From: Sparassis latifolia
Taxonomy: Eukaryota > Basidiomycota > Agaricomycetes > Polyporales > Sparassidaceae
Assembly: GCA_018466975.1 (NCBI GenBank)
Contig: CM031558.1
Location: 1,612,001 to 1,676,000, forward strand
Reading direction: 5' to 3'
Length of the DNA: 64,000 nt
Shown here: one piece after another, positions 11,550 to 23,083 of the stretch
Numbering within the stretch: the stretch's first letter is position 1
Layout of the letters: each line of letters opens with the position of its first letter
Position numbers and translations under genes: made by a program
The notes under the pieces: model-generated
The model's input: only the letters and a program-made list of their open reading frames with translations
Database searches by the model: none
Told to the model about the DNA's origin: nothing

Positions 11550-13054
11550 ATGTCGACGTCTTTCGCGGCGCTCATGGCGCTGAGCGCCACCCAAACCCGA
11601 CAGTCCGATGCAGCAGTCCAGTCTGCGCTCGCCGAACGCCAGAGGAAGGAGGCACAGCGACGAAAGGAGCAGGAGGATCGGGATCGGCGCGAGCGGGAGG
11701 TCGAGGCGAAGCTCAGGCTCAAGCGACTGGAGGACGAGAAGCGCGAGCAGGAGCGGCAGCGGCGTCTCGAGGAAGAGCGGGGGGCGAAGGAGCGCGAGCA
11801 GCGCCGCAAGCAGGAGCAGGAGCGTGATGCGCTGCGATATGGGCCGAAGAAAGCCAGGACGGACAAGAACGGGTATCCAGTCTCGGGTGCTGCCCGCCGT
11901 CGCTCGTCTTCGTCGGACGACGAGTCTGCCGGGGCGAATGCCCTCACGCGCGAGGAGAAGCGCCGGCGCCGCTTGGAGTCGGAGATGCGCGGACGAAGCG
12001 CCCCCAGACGCAGCACGCACACTGGATACAGCAAGGCTGGGAGGAGGCTCCCGGGTGGTGCAGTGGATATCACCACGACGGAGGCGTCTTTCTTATCGGA
12101 ACCCAGTGGCTCACAGTCCATACGGGAGCGTGTTGCTGCTGAGCCCGCCAAGCTCATCAAGCTGAATGTCAACAAGCGCGATACACGCACCATTGACGAG
12201 ATTCTTCAGGACAGGGCGAAGGCTCGTGCTAAGACTCTCGATGGGGACCAGGCCCGTAGTTTCAGTGATTGGTTTGGCAAAGGGAAGAAGGAGTCGCCGA
12301 AGAAGCCAACTCCTCAGATAGGCTCTGCGTCGACCTCTCGTGACAATACACCGGGGACGAAGACAAGCAGCGGCTATGCGTCACCTGCTGCGCATTCTGC
12401 TGGACTGCCTAAAGTCCCTCCTGCCAAGTCATCCGCCGCATCTGCAACAATTACAAGTAAGGCCGGCGCGAGGCAGCTCACACGAGCACCTAGTGCTCTT
12501 GCGAGCAGACCTGCCGCTTCATCGTCGAAATCGCTCCAGAAGAACGCTCCATCTAACGGCTCCATACGAGCGCCTGTTCCCCGACGCTCTCCTGCCTCGT
12601 TTTCTGCCAAAGCCAGCACTTCCACGAGCAAGCCGGCCGCGAAGAAGCGACCCCGCTCACCCTCGATGTCGCCGACTCCTTCGCCTCCTCCACCATCGAA
12701 GAAGCGTGCGCCAGAGCGTGGCGGCTCTGCGTTAGGCGCAGAGATTTGGAAGATCTTCGGCAAGGATAGGACGGCGTACACGGCGCGGGACGTCTTGAGC
12801 GACGACGAGGACATGGAAGCGGATGTTCGGTCCCTTGAATTCGAGGAAGCACAAAGGTCAGGGTGTATTCTATTGTGCCAGTTCTCCGATATGATTCTGT
12901 ATCATATTGTGACGGACGTGATACTAATCGTTCCCGTTATAGTTCGCGTATCGCCAAGCGCGAGGAGGAGGCGGCTATAGAGGAAGAGCGACGCCACGAA
13001 GAGGAAAAGCGCAGGCGCAGGAAGGAGAAGGAACTCAGGGAGAAGAGGGCTTGA
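11550..13054 (+). CDS. spt2: SPT2 chromatin protein (histone H3-H4 chaperone)
   Basis: Two exons (11550-12856, 12943-13054) give 472 aa. Spt2 proteins bind H3-H4 tetramers and help keep histones on DNA during transcription, in the nucleus. The N-terminus (MSTSFAALMALSATQ) opens into a long charged coiled coil rich in Arg, Glu and Lys (about residues 25-100). The middle is a low-complexity Ser/Pro/Ala/Lys linker. The C-terminus has the SPT2 signature: EIWKIFGKDRTAY, an acidic DVLSDDEDMEADV stretch, then a basic helix read into exon 2 (RIAKREEEAAIEEERRHEE). The single intron lies inside this domain. The order and length fit the family. An antisense frame covering the first exon is a compositional shadow. 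Confidence 0.88.
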
Positions 13055-13513
13055 ATGGACTATGGTATGTTATGCTTCTTGGATGTTGGTCCGTCCTTAT
13101 GGATGGAGCGGGAAGACCACCGTGCCCTGCCCGCACTTGCTCAATTTCTATGTACAGACTGATATCGTTCTCTGCATCCCCACACAACCGCTGTATGCTC
13201 TTGTTTTATCACCATTATACCAAGCACGGATTTGCATCGACTTTATGTTGCATACTCACCTCGTAGACTGCATGCTCTACACTATTACACCCGATTTTGA
13301 TTGTAATAACACCCGCCCGAATACACTATGTGTAATATCCTAGGCCTGACGAGCAGAGGGCGACTTTGATTCTGAGCAATTATTGACTACATGTACTTGA
13401 GACTTTAAACGATAATTTCGACAGCAAGACAACGGAGTAGAGAATAAAGACGCAAAGGTGCAATGAACAGGGGAAACGATGCGCGAAAACTGCAGGCAAA
13501 ACACGATGGACCT
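13055..13513. other. Convergent 3' intergenic region
   Basis: About 460 bp between the ends of SPT2 (+) and the RRM gene (-). It should contain both polyadenylation regions. No other element was recognised. Confidence 0.6.
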
Positions 13514-15068
13514 TCACCCACTCTCTTCCATCTTGAATCTCTTCCGCGGTCCGTCAGGCGTGTACTGTCCACTTCCGCCACCTGCGCTAGCTCCCTGCAT
13601 AAACGCTGGGTTAAAGTGCCCCTGCACATTCGCAAAGCCGCCACGGCCTCCCATGGGCATCATCCCCATGCCTATATGCGTGTACGAGAAAACACAAATC
13701 AGTCAGAGAATCCATCCTATGCGAACACTAGAAACCCGTACCCATACCGCCCATCATACCGCCGCCTCTGCTTCCATACCCTGTACCGGTAGTCATCATG
13801 CCGCCCCTCGGACCCTGCGGAATCATGCCCCCGCGCCCGCCGGCGAACCCGCCACCCATGCCCATACCCATGTTACCCATGCCCATGTTGCCCATGCCCA
13901 TGCCCAATCCCATACCTAACATGGGCATTCCACCACGCATCATGCCCCCGGGCATCATACCACCGCGCATGCCCATGTTCATCATGTTCATGCCCATCTG
14001 GTTGCCCATGCCCCCACTCACGGCCCCCCCTGCGGCACCGCCGCGGAAGGTTCCACTGGTGCCGCGCCCGGCGTGGGCGCTTCCAGTGACTGCCCCGCCC
14101 TGATGCCGCATTTCTCGCGGAGGAGGTTCTGTGGCTCAGTCAGCAGGTCTGGTTATATATGAGAAAAGAGGACTTTACCTTTGGGCAGCGTTCGGAATGG
14201 GTTGCCCTGTGACGAGCTTGTCAAATTCGCCGACGCTCGGCGATTCTGGAAATCACTGAAAATCACAAATCGTCAGAAAATACCGAGAGACGTCGATGAT
14301 AGCTCACTTGTTGTCAAACCAGTTCTTCAAAACAGTGGCGTTCTCAAAGCCACGACATTCTACGTATGCGATCCTACATAACACATGTCAATAGAGACCA
14401 GCCAAGCGTATATAGCGAAACTTACCCCTTGCTCTTGCCGTTTACTTTGTGTTCTGAGAAGGTGATGTCCTTGTGGTCGAGGTTTACACCTACATTGATT
14501 GCGACTTGTCGGAGGTCCTCATCAGTTGTCCACTGTAAAAGATGAGACAAGAAATAACATGAAGTAATCTCAGAATGACATGCACATGACGAAACTAGAG
14601 AACATCTGGACAAACGGACCCATTGCAGATCTCCGACGTACAACGCGTCAAATGCACCCTGTCCAGCACCTCCGCCGTTGATCCCCTGTACGCCGGTGAC
14701 GGGTGTGTTGAAGGTACCATTAACGGCACCGTTCGGACTCCGCGAGTCGACCGCGACGAGTGGCTTGACATCATTATCGGCGTCGGCGTGTGCTGAAAGG
14801 TCGGTATGGTGATGTTGGTGTTCCTCCAAGTGCTCGGATTCGTCGTCTTCCCTCTGGCGCTTTTCTCCCACGATCGGCGAGCTGGGCGTTCGTTCGACAA
14901 CGTGTTCTTTGCTATCTTCGGGCACATGGTACTCTTCGAGCGACTGGTGTTCCAGAAAAAGATCAACGTTCAGCGAAGTCTGCGCAGGATGCTGACGCTC
15001 ACCTCTGCTGATTTGGGGGCGTTAAAGCCGTCGTCTTCGCCATAAATGTCGAAGTCGTCCTCAGGCAT
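13514..15068 (-). CDS. RRM protein, CPSF6-like (mRNA 3'-end processing)
   Basis: Seven exons on the minus strand (15068-15003, 14943-14620, 14532-14426, 14373-14308, 14255-14179, 14128-13742, 13671-13514) join to 394 aa. The acidic start [12 protein letters not shown] resembles the opening of CPSF6/7. One RRM spans roughly residues 122-215: RNP2 is LYVGDL, followed by WWTTDEDL as in CPSF6, and RNP1-like SKGIAYVEC. The tail is extremely Gly/Met-rich ([12 protein letters not shown] repeats, encoded at 13742-14100) and ends [14 protein letters not shown]6-type proteins bind pre-mRNA with CFIm25 and affect poly(A)-site choice; this role is inferred from RRM similarity. The donor of intron 2 is GTCCGT, a weak match. 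An alternative reading is a general RRM protein of similar layout. Confidence 0.85.
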
Positions 15069-16089
15069 TTTTTGCAAACTCAAAACGCGAACAGAGGAAG
15101 GGGAATAAAACTTCGTTTCACTGGTGCAGAAGATGACAGGAGGGGTGCGTATCGACGGACAGGAAGAGAGCGAGACAACAGGATGCGGTGGTCGTCAGAT
15201 ACAGATGCGAGAGTAAAGGAGCCGCACGTCGATGGGTGAAGCGACTCTTACAAGTATGAATACAGATGCGCGAGCGCTGACACTCTACTGATTCCTCCTT
15301 CTCAGAGATACACGAGTGGATACGGCACGCAGGCCTGGACAGACAGCGATGGAGATGGCGAGGAAAGAGGTGGACGCGGTCTCGACGACGGTCGAGGTTG
15401 TGGAAGTCGCGAAGCAAAATGGACAAGACGAACTGGAGCGCCGGCGCTCGTCATGTAGCATTGTTTGGCTCTATTTGGGGCACCCGCGACTTGCACAAAA
15501 TACAGATTTTTTCTGTGAAGCATCTCCTCTCGAAGATTAGAGGTATCGGCTAGGATCAGTGCAAGCAACAATCCCCTCGCCTTTTACTAGGGGATTCTGT
15601 GTTCTGGTTCCATCTGCAGCCGTGTGGGAATTTTTCAGACAGTCACTTCCTTGAGAAGTAATCATTCTTTTTAATGTTTTACCCTACTTTCACCTCGCTG
15701 TAGCATTCAGCAATACGTCCGCCTGTCCTGCATATAATCATTTTTGGCGGCTGAGCACTGCAACACAACGTGTTTGTTGAACGACTTTGGTGTCCACTTA
15801 GTCGTTCCATAGTGTGAGCGCAGCGAGCCGCACCGACGCGTCACGATCACGCCTTCCCACCTTACTTCCAATTCATTGATCATTTCCGAACGTCGCGTGA
15901 GCAACAAGGGCCACTTCTTTTGAGGCTTACAACAGTTTGGGTCTGGCGTTCGTGTAGAAGCTAGCTATTCGCATCACCATAGCAGACGCTCGTCTACCGT
16001 GACAGCATACTCTCAGGCTCGTACGTCTGTCGTATCACTTGCCTCAGCAATTCTCAGCTCAAGCTTCAAGCTCTGCTGAAGGGGTCGGT
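15069..16089. promoter_or_regulatory. Divergent promoter interval, RRM gene / Mim1 gene
   Basis: About 1 kb separates the 5' ends of two divergent genes. Small frames here have no domain. It must contain both promoters and 5' UTRs, but no clear TATA box or binding site could be assigned. Confidence 0.5.
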
Positions 16090-17199
16090 ATGGCTGAGCA
16101 CCTCAATCAGGAAGAGGAGACCCTCTTGCAGGTGCCGTGACTAAAGCAATGCTCTCTCTGTGTACTGATCACTCCGGCTGCAGTCGGCTCTGTCGACAGC
16201 GTTCACGCCCATACCTCTGCCTCACCAAGCTGCTCATACCGAGCCTCCACAAGTATTCTCTGAATCCGTGACGGCTGCTGCTGCATCTTCAGTTCCGGGA
16301 CTAGATCTTGGGTCAAGTGGGGAGCCGGAGTCAGGCGAGACGGTCTGGAAAGCTGAGTACGAGGCACACGTCGCAGAATGGCGCCAACGGTCTGCAGAGC
16401 AGCGGCAGAAGGCGGAGGAGGAGCGCGCACGCTGGGAGGCGATACGGAGGGAAGAGAAGAGCGCAGAGAGCGAGGCGGACGTTGCTAGTACGCACGGGAA
16501 GGGAGAGAGCGGCTGGGAGAGCCTCGGTGCGTCCGGTCTGAGCGGTGCAACAGCTGCCACCTCTCCCTCTCTCGCAGATGTGCGGGATCTCGTGTCTGGC
16601 GAGGGCCAAGGTGCGCATACGAAGGTGTACCTCGATGTGCGTGCCCGACCCTTCTGCGCATGTTCCTCGTGCTGATTATTACGTAGACTGTCCTTCCTGG
16701 CTCTTCGCAACGCCGCGGTACGTCGGAACCCGAATCACCCAAGCACGATAAGTGGGAGGACATCCCGTCTTCGCTTGCCTCGTCCTACCCCTCCATGTCC
16801 TTCCCCTCAGACCCACACTCGCCCTCCTCCTCCCACCCCCACGCGCTCCCGCCGCACGCACGCTCGCACCCGCACGACCACCCTGCGCACCATCAAGCCC
16901 CTGCGCACGGCGACCACCACCACGCGTCGCACTCGACAACGCTCGCCGTGTTCGACAGCACGCTCTCGCCCCGCACGCGTGTGCTCGCGTTGCTCTCGAG
17001 CCTCGCGATCAATTTCTTCCTGCCTTTCGTCAACGGCGTCATGCTCGGCTGCGGTGAAGTCTTCGCCAAGCACGTTATTGTCGGCTGGCTCGGTTGGCCG
17101 ATAGCCAGCACCAAGCCTGGCTCATTAGCGGCGAATGTCGGATTGGGCAGGTCGAAGGGGAAAGATCCGCAGAGAGAGCAGACAAGAAACTCCCAATAG
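16090..17199 (+). CDS. mim1: Mim1/TOM13-like mitochondrial outer-membrane insertase subunit
   Basis: Three exons (16090-16131, 16184-16624, 16687-17199) give 331 aa; introns have clear CTGAT-type branch sequences. Mim1 with Mim2 inserts alpha-helical proteins into the mitochondrial outer membrane. The C-terminal core at about residues 255-310 reads as one hydrophobic helix (LAINFFLPFVNGVMLGCGEV) with a GVMLG GxxxG pair, followed by FAKHVIVGW, which is the TOM13 (PF08219-type) pattern. Yeast Mim1 is near 113 aa; here the N-terminal extension is much longer, with a charged helix (about 75-120) and a His/Pro-rich tract (about 200-245). Assignment rests on the helix core only; the extension has no recognised homolog. 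Confidence 0.72.
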
Positions 17200-17504
17200 G
17201 GCGCCAAATATCCGATTGCTTTATTCTGCAGCTCACGGATGGAGTCACATTATGCAAAAAACTAATTTGGAGGGCTTGTGCCGTGCAGGAATGCACCGTG
17301 CATTTCTGTCTTAGCTCTGAGTTGAAGATCACGAAAGCTCCCGGAAACTTGAAAGACACAGTTCACACTAGTCAGCACACGTGAATATTAATGCGTGCTC
17401 TCGCCAGTAGTAACAAACAAAATGACTGCGAGCTATAACGATCCATATACGAGTCCGAGCGTACTAAAGGCTGCAAAGCGATGCATGGGGGAATTCTGAC
17501 CGCT
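17200..17504. other. Convergent 3' intergenic region
   Basis: About 300 bp between the Mim1 stop (+) and the DENND6 stop (-). Nothing beyond expected 3' UTR sequence is visible. Confidence 0.6.
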
Positions 17505-19952
17505 TCATCCCCCCTTCCCATTCAGCACGCGTTGTACGATCTCCTCCTGTCTCGCAATCCACACCCCGAACGCAGGCGAGCGCAGCCAGCGCTTGTAGAA
17601 CTCGCGCGCCTTCCCCGAGCTCTTGAACGGGAGCGGCTTGGTAGCACCGTGCGCGCTTAGCGACGCGAGAAACGCGCGTTCGCTAAACGGCTTAAGCCGC
17701 AGAGGCACCTCGCGGGGAGCCGCGTGTGTATTCGTAGTTATATGCACGTTCGCGGTAGGGGTGGTATGGTAGGGCGTGGGTGTGACAGCAGACGAGAGTG
17801 TAGATGGAGCGGGTGAAGGAGACGGTGATGTAGAAGGGGTCGGAGACGGTGAGGTGGATGTACTGGATACGGGAGATGCTGGGACGTTGATGTCTGGGAT
17901 GGACATGGGCGCAAATGCGGGAAATCTCGCGAGTGCGCGAGCTGATTCTGATGGTGTGGGTATAAGAGTTTGCAGGTATCGTTGAAGGGGAACGAGGAAT
18001 GCGGCTGTGCGAGAGGAGAAATGTTGATGGAGCATGGCCGAAGCTCGTCTCTCTGAGCCGTAAACTTTCTGTCGGTACAGCGGTGAACTGAGAGAAATGG
18101 CAGGCGCACTGGATATATCCGAGCCACGGCATGCATCCTGCACTTGTTGCAAGAGAGCGCGATCCCGAGAGATGTATCGTTTGTGGGTCCGAGACGTCCA
18201 CCCCGGTGAAGGACCTATGGCAGTATCCTCTCTTGAATCCTTACCGGTCCCAGATTTCTTTCTGGTTTGACCATCCCATAGAATTTCAGCACCCAATGTA
18301 CGGCTGAAAATATTACAGTCAAACTCACGGAGGCAGTCGACCAAGGCTGAGGACATGCGGCCAGTGCTTGCATGCTCGATCAAAGAAAGGATTCGTGACC
18401 CCGAGGAGAAGCCCCGCTTGTGGGGGACGGGGATTAACGAGGACGGTGTGATCGGCATCATGGATTGTGAAAAACGGTCGGAAGTCGCCTGCGAGTGGGA
18501 TCTATTCGCGGTCAAATGTTCCTTCAGATTGTGGTCTTGTATGCGACGCCAAGGTGGAGGAACGTACCGGGCGTAGAAGATCACGTAACCACCAGATGGC
18601 TTGGCTCGTCATAGCGGGGGAGGGCGCATATACTAGGATCGGCTCACAGAGGATGAGACACTCCCAGATGGACCACAAATGTTGAAGAGAAGCCTCATAT
18701 AGAGAAATAATCGGTGGCTCGGCAGGAGAAAGCGATGGAAGGATCTGGAAAGCTGATTAGCATACATACAGAAATCTCGTCGGACGAAGAGAACTGGATT
18801 TGCCATTTCAACACTCTGTCGAACTGTAGACCTTGTGATGGGCAGTTGTTGTGTGTCAATGCTGTGAGGAAGCTCCACTTGGAGGACAGCCCCTAGGAAA
18901 CCAAGCTCCAGGGTCGCATCAGGACATGGGTTTGGCCTTCTTTTTGGAGTAACATCAACAATATAACGAGTGGTTGAATGTGGTGCACGTACCACTTCGC
19001 AATGTTGTGGCAAGCAACTTCGAGCACGGACCCGCCGTGTGCGAGGAAAGATGGCCCTAGCTTGGTAAGGAGAGCATAAAACAAAGATGGGTAGGGTAGA
19101 TGAGAAAGAAGGACGAGCGAACGCTGGTGGGGTGAAAGTTCAGCATTGTAAAACATTCAGCGAAGAATATAACGAGCACAACGGTAGGCATTCGCTAGAT
19201 GGTAGGTAGTTGTCAACGAGTGCCTTTCATATCTTAGTATTACCCCGACGGAGATCACTAATCTTCGAGTCCTGGGCAGGACGATCATACATACCTGCTG
19301 GTAGCCTCGCTTCGACGTGTTATCCTTTCGTTGAGTGAAGTGCGAATACCCGTAAATAAATCCATCCTCCGTTACTGGGCGCTGGTGCGAAAGTACACCC
19401 TCAAGACTTTCGTGTGCTCGAATTCGGAACGAGTGGATCTGGGAACCTTCCTCGGTATGCGGTGCATCCGGAAAAGACGAGAACGCTCTTTGAAATGACT
19501 AAACTTAATATGTATCTTCACTCGGGAAGCGGAAATCCACTGACATATTCTCCTCTTCGGATAGGGTGAAGCCTAACGGTGGGTAAACATTGCGTATCTT
19601 GGGACCCACTTCCAAGTCAAAGTCGACTACACACATGTACATGTCAACATGGTTATGACGCCAAAATAGTACGGAAGACGGTCTTTCCTACCACCAGAGC
19701 GGATATCCATCGTCGAAGCCCTGCGACCTTCGAAGGCTCCATCAACAGGCTGCCATGGTTCACGTTGCATTGTTCGAATTTCGGCTGAGTGTTTGAACGC
19801 GCAATGGCAGGTCGCTCCAGAGGTGATGATGCCTCCACTGTGAAGTTCACGTTCGGTAACGACGGAGACTTCAGCGGACTCGCAAAGGGTGGGGAAAATG
19901 AAGATCGTGACAGATTAACCAGTCCAATATCAGATTCCGCTTCTTCAAACAT
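17505..19952 (-). CDS. DENND6-type (AVL9/FAM116-class) DENN-domain protein
   Basis: Eight exons on the minus strand (19952-19673, 19626-19545, 19487-19295, 19123-18993, 18936-18786, 18744-18568, 18501-18329, 18261-17505) join to 647 aa; human DENND6A is about 608. DENN proteins are Rab guanine-nucleotide exchange factors in endosomal traffic. Landmarks in order: DFDLEVGPKIRNVYPP (start of uDENN), SLVLLSHLPYPSLFYALL, ACHNIAKWPNPCPDATLEL, ILCEPILVYAPSP (cDENN), GDFRPFFTIHDADHT, LLLGVTNPFFDRACKHWPH, KRYISRDRALLQQV, and the C-terminal FYKRWLRSPAFGVWI. A Ser/Pro/Thr-rich insert lies between LIPTPSE and LRLKPFSE. The intron 1 and intron 5 donors are uncertain by a few codons; intron 3 is unusually long (171 nt). 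Confidence 0.88.
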
Positions 19953-20219
19953 GACACCCAGAAAGAAATAGTCAAAAGAGCTGGCAAAGGGGGCAGAAAA
20001 CGAGTTTTACGCAAGGGTGAACGCGCACGTGATGCCGGCGTCGCGTCCCTGTGACCTATGCATGTGACCCGGCGGGACGCGTCTTATCCTTCGACCATCA
20101 TCATCACTTCTCAAGTTGTCAAGCATTCTTGCCCCCATCCTTACCCAGCGTAGCGACATCGGCTAGAGAGACAAGTGGTCCAATTTTCTCGTATCTTACT
20201 GCCTCTTAGAAGCGATATC
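19953..20219. promoter_or_regulatory. Short bidirectional promoter
   Basis: Only 267 bp separate the start codons of the divergent DENND6-like and acidic-protein genes, so they probably share regulatory DNA. No specific binding site was assigned. Confidence 0.5.
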
Positions 20220-22675
20220 ATGGCGGGTGCAAACTACATGGGCGGCAAAAGGTCAATTTTCCATCATACCAACTCTTACTGCTCTCATTTCCTGCTTGCA
20301 TCTTGCTGTATAGAAATGCGGCAAAAGCTCGCGTGAAAGATGCGACGGGGAGGGCACAAAGGAACCACTTCGGGAAACAGAAGCTCAGCGTTCTCTCGAC
20401 AGGCCTGTGCAAGTTGCAGGGACCGCGTGGTGGGGCTGCGTCTAGGAGCAGCGTTGGTGCTTCTGGAATTACGCTCGCACACGCTCAGCGCTACTCTTTA
20501 CCCAAGGCATCCTGTCCACCTGCGTCTCCCGTTCTACACGCGTTCGTGGAGTCACCAGTCACACCTCCCCGCCAGTACGACCGCCTGAGAATCGGTATCC
20601 CGCCGTTTGTTTCGAGTGGGAGCACGAGGAGCGGAACCACGAGGAATCGTAAGTCCAGGATTTTGAGCGCTTTAGACACATCTGCGCGTACGTCCTTCAC
20701 TGCTTACATGCATCGGCAAACGTTTGATTTAGGTCATCTAGCTATTTTCTTGAGGGCTGAGATGGATCGTATCCGTTCGATTCCTGACCTTGCTGGCCTC
20801 CCCGACAAACCTCAAGTATTACCCCCGTTTTCCAGAGCTTCAAAATGCGCTCGCAGTACCGGGATGCCTAGTATTGATCATGATGTTCTGACCCTAGAAG
20901 GGTCATCCCCAGTAGAACCAGAGCGAAAGAGGGTACATTATATTGATTAACTCCTTCTGTTATTTGGTTTTGACATCGACGACAGCGCAGAATTTCCACC
21001 CTAGCATCAGGTGCACGCAGGGGCTCTCCAGGTGGGTTTCGGTATGGGACTGCCGAATTCCCTGACTCGAGCAAGACCTTGGATGGTGCAAGTCTCTCCA
21101 GTGAGGCAAGATTTTTCCGACCACCAAAATTTCTAGGTTGATTTCTGTGTTTCCCCACTCGATCGGCATTAACATTTGATAGGTTGTCTTGCCACAGGTG
21201 CGAGCAATTTGCATCAGCTGGACCTTCCGTGCAGCAGTAGACTCGGAGATCATGCTTGCGTACCCCATCTTGCCTTTAGTGACCTAGCGCATGCAGAGCC
21301 GGGTTTCGTGCCAATGCCTCTTGACAGCAGCCCGTTACTTCACGAGGACTCGGGTTACGCAGAATTCGCGGCTGGTTTGGATAACGTCGAAGAAAATGCC
21401 TCCTCTGTTGACTACGAACCAACTAGATACTGTTTTTATCGCGACTTCAGCCCACCTCAGTCCCCTGTTCACCAGAATGCACCACACATGCAGTTACCCT
21501 CCACTCCTCCTGCCTTCTGTGACAAAAAAGTATTCCAACCTCTGGATGCCGTCAATATGCCTACTTACATTGGCATTCTTACAACACCTCATTCCCCGGC
21601 GCTGTCTTCCGCAAGATGGCTGTTGTCTAGCAGTCCTTCACCTTCGCAGGGTTCTCTACTATTCTCCCAGGAGTACCCACCTGACAGGTATATTACTCAA
21701 GTGAATAATACTCGCTTGCAAGACGTGGCCCAGATGCCCGACTCTGATCTAACTTTGGACTCTGGATCTGCCTCTTCGCCAACGCCGGCCAGCACTGCCT
21801 CCTACGGTTTCCCAAGCTCTGCAGACGACTCGTCCCTTGCGTCCCTTTATGCTCGTTCTGTGCCTCCTGGCGATCCTGAGGAACCACCGCTGGTTAGACA
21901 GACACTCATTGACGCTCTCCAAGGCGAGCTGTTCGAAGGCGCGGACCCATGGCGAGCGCTCGACCGCATTCTGGGCCTGCAACCTTCCTCTGACTTTGCC
22001 TCGGAACAAACTCGATTCTCAGTGGATCAGCTCAGACTGTCGGATGCTCGCGGTCTCCATGCGGCTCATGATAGAAGCGGTGTGGGGTACCATGCTCCGC
22101 GAGCGTCTTCGGCTGTATACCCTAGAAATGCGGAGATCCGTCCGGTGGAAGCGCTACCTGACACGTCTGAGGACGCGGATGCTGACGCAGACCTGCTAGG
22201 CACTGCCGGTGTAGACACGAACGTCTGCGACAGCGACTCCGGAGATTTGATGAATGTCGTCTCACTAGCTGCATCTGACCTTGCGCTAGAACCACCTGTC
22301 AAATCTTGGCATACAAGTCCAATTGAAGGAGAAGACGAAGTGCGTCTAAAAGAGGTCCTGACTCCGTGGAGTACTTCGCCAGTGCAGGAAGCAGTTCTCG
22401 ATCACGAAGTGCTCCGATGCGACGAGTTGGCTAAGGACCGATTCACTGACGCGCGCGACCATGTTGCCAGTACACAGGTACGAGGTTTTATCCTGGGTGT
22501 TAGAGCTGATAGTGACATCGACCAGCTGGACACCGCCGCGAATAAGGACGACGCTCGGCGTCTTATAATATCTTACGCCGACCCACTCGATGGACCAGAC
22601 GTGCTATCTGCTGGTGGTGACGAAAATCTTGACGGGCCGTCTCTTTTTTCGGATGTGGACATCGAGGACGATTAA
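20220..22675 (+). CDS. Unrecognised acidic, Ser-rich protein
   Basis: Exons 20220-20251, 20314-20932, 20986-21136 and 21198-22675 join in phase to 759 aa. An optional fifth intron (20649-20732, perfect GTAAGT donor, 84 nt) is phase-neutral and would remove 28 residues. The first 25 residues are basic and compact (MAGANYMGGKRNAAKARVKD), which suggests a conserved N-terminal motif. The rest is mostly disordered, rich in Ser, Pro, Asp and Glu, with an acidic end (SLFSDVDIEDD). No catalytic domain, transmembrane helix or zinc motif is seen. Predicted nuclear or cytoplasmic location is only a guess. Function unknown. Confidence 0.72.
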
Positions 22676-23083
22676 TACAAGCACTGTTTCCGGTGTTGTA
22701 CAAATGCTCATACAGTGCATTGTAGAACGTCTTGAGTGCAAGAGCTTGTGCTCACCGGCTGTCGTGATATTGTCCGTTACCGAAGGTTGGAGAGAATCAT
22801 GCACGGGTGAACATGGCCCACCAGGCCCACAGAGATATCGGTGATTTGGCGGAAGTTGTGATAAAAATTTGGAGGATAGGCTGCAGGCTTGAGCTCTGTG
22901 CCTGCCAAAACGAGGTAAATCTCCGGATCTGGTGGACTTGGGCACGTGATGAGATCACCGTTATCACATGTTATTGGAGGGGCGCTATGATATGCATGAT
23001 CCTCGAAGCATCCACCTCCAGATACTGCCCCTTCCTCTGTTTTCCACCGGACTTGCTGCATCTTTCCTTCATTTGATTCTGAC
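22676..23083. other. Intergenic upstream of the acyl-CoA dehydrogenase gene
   Basis: About 400 bp, the 3' flank of one plus-strand gene and promoter of the next. No element recognised. Confidence 0.55.

Noticed and set aside
11444..12193. 249-codon minus-strand frame over SPT2
   Set aside because: Antisense of the Arg/Glu-rich first exon; Ser/Arg-rich composition is a mirror of the real gene.
13798..14103. Met/Pro-rich plus-strand frame
   Set aside because: Antisense of the Gly/Met-rich tail of the RRM protein.
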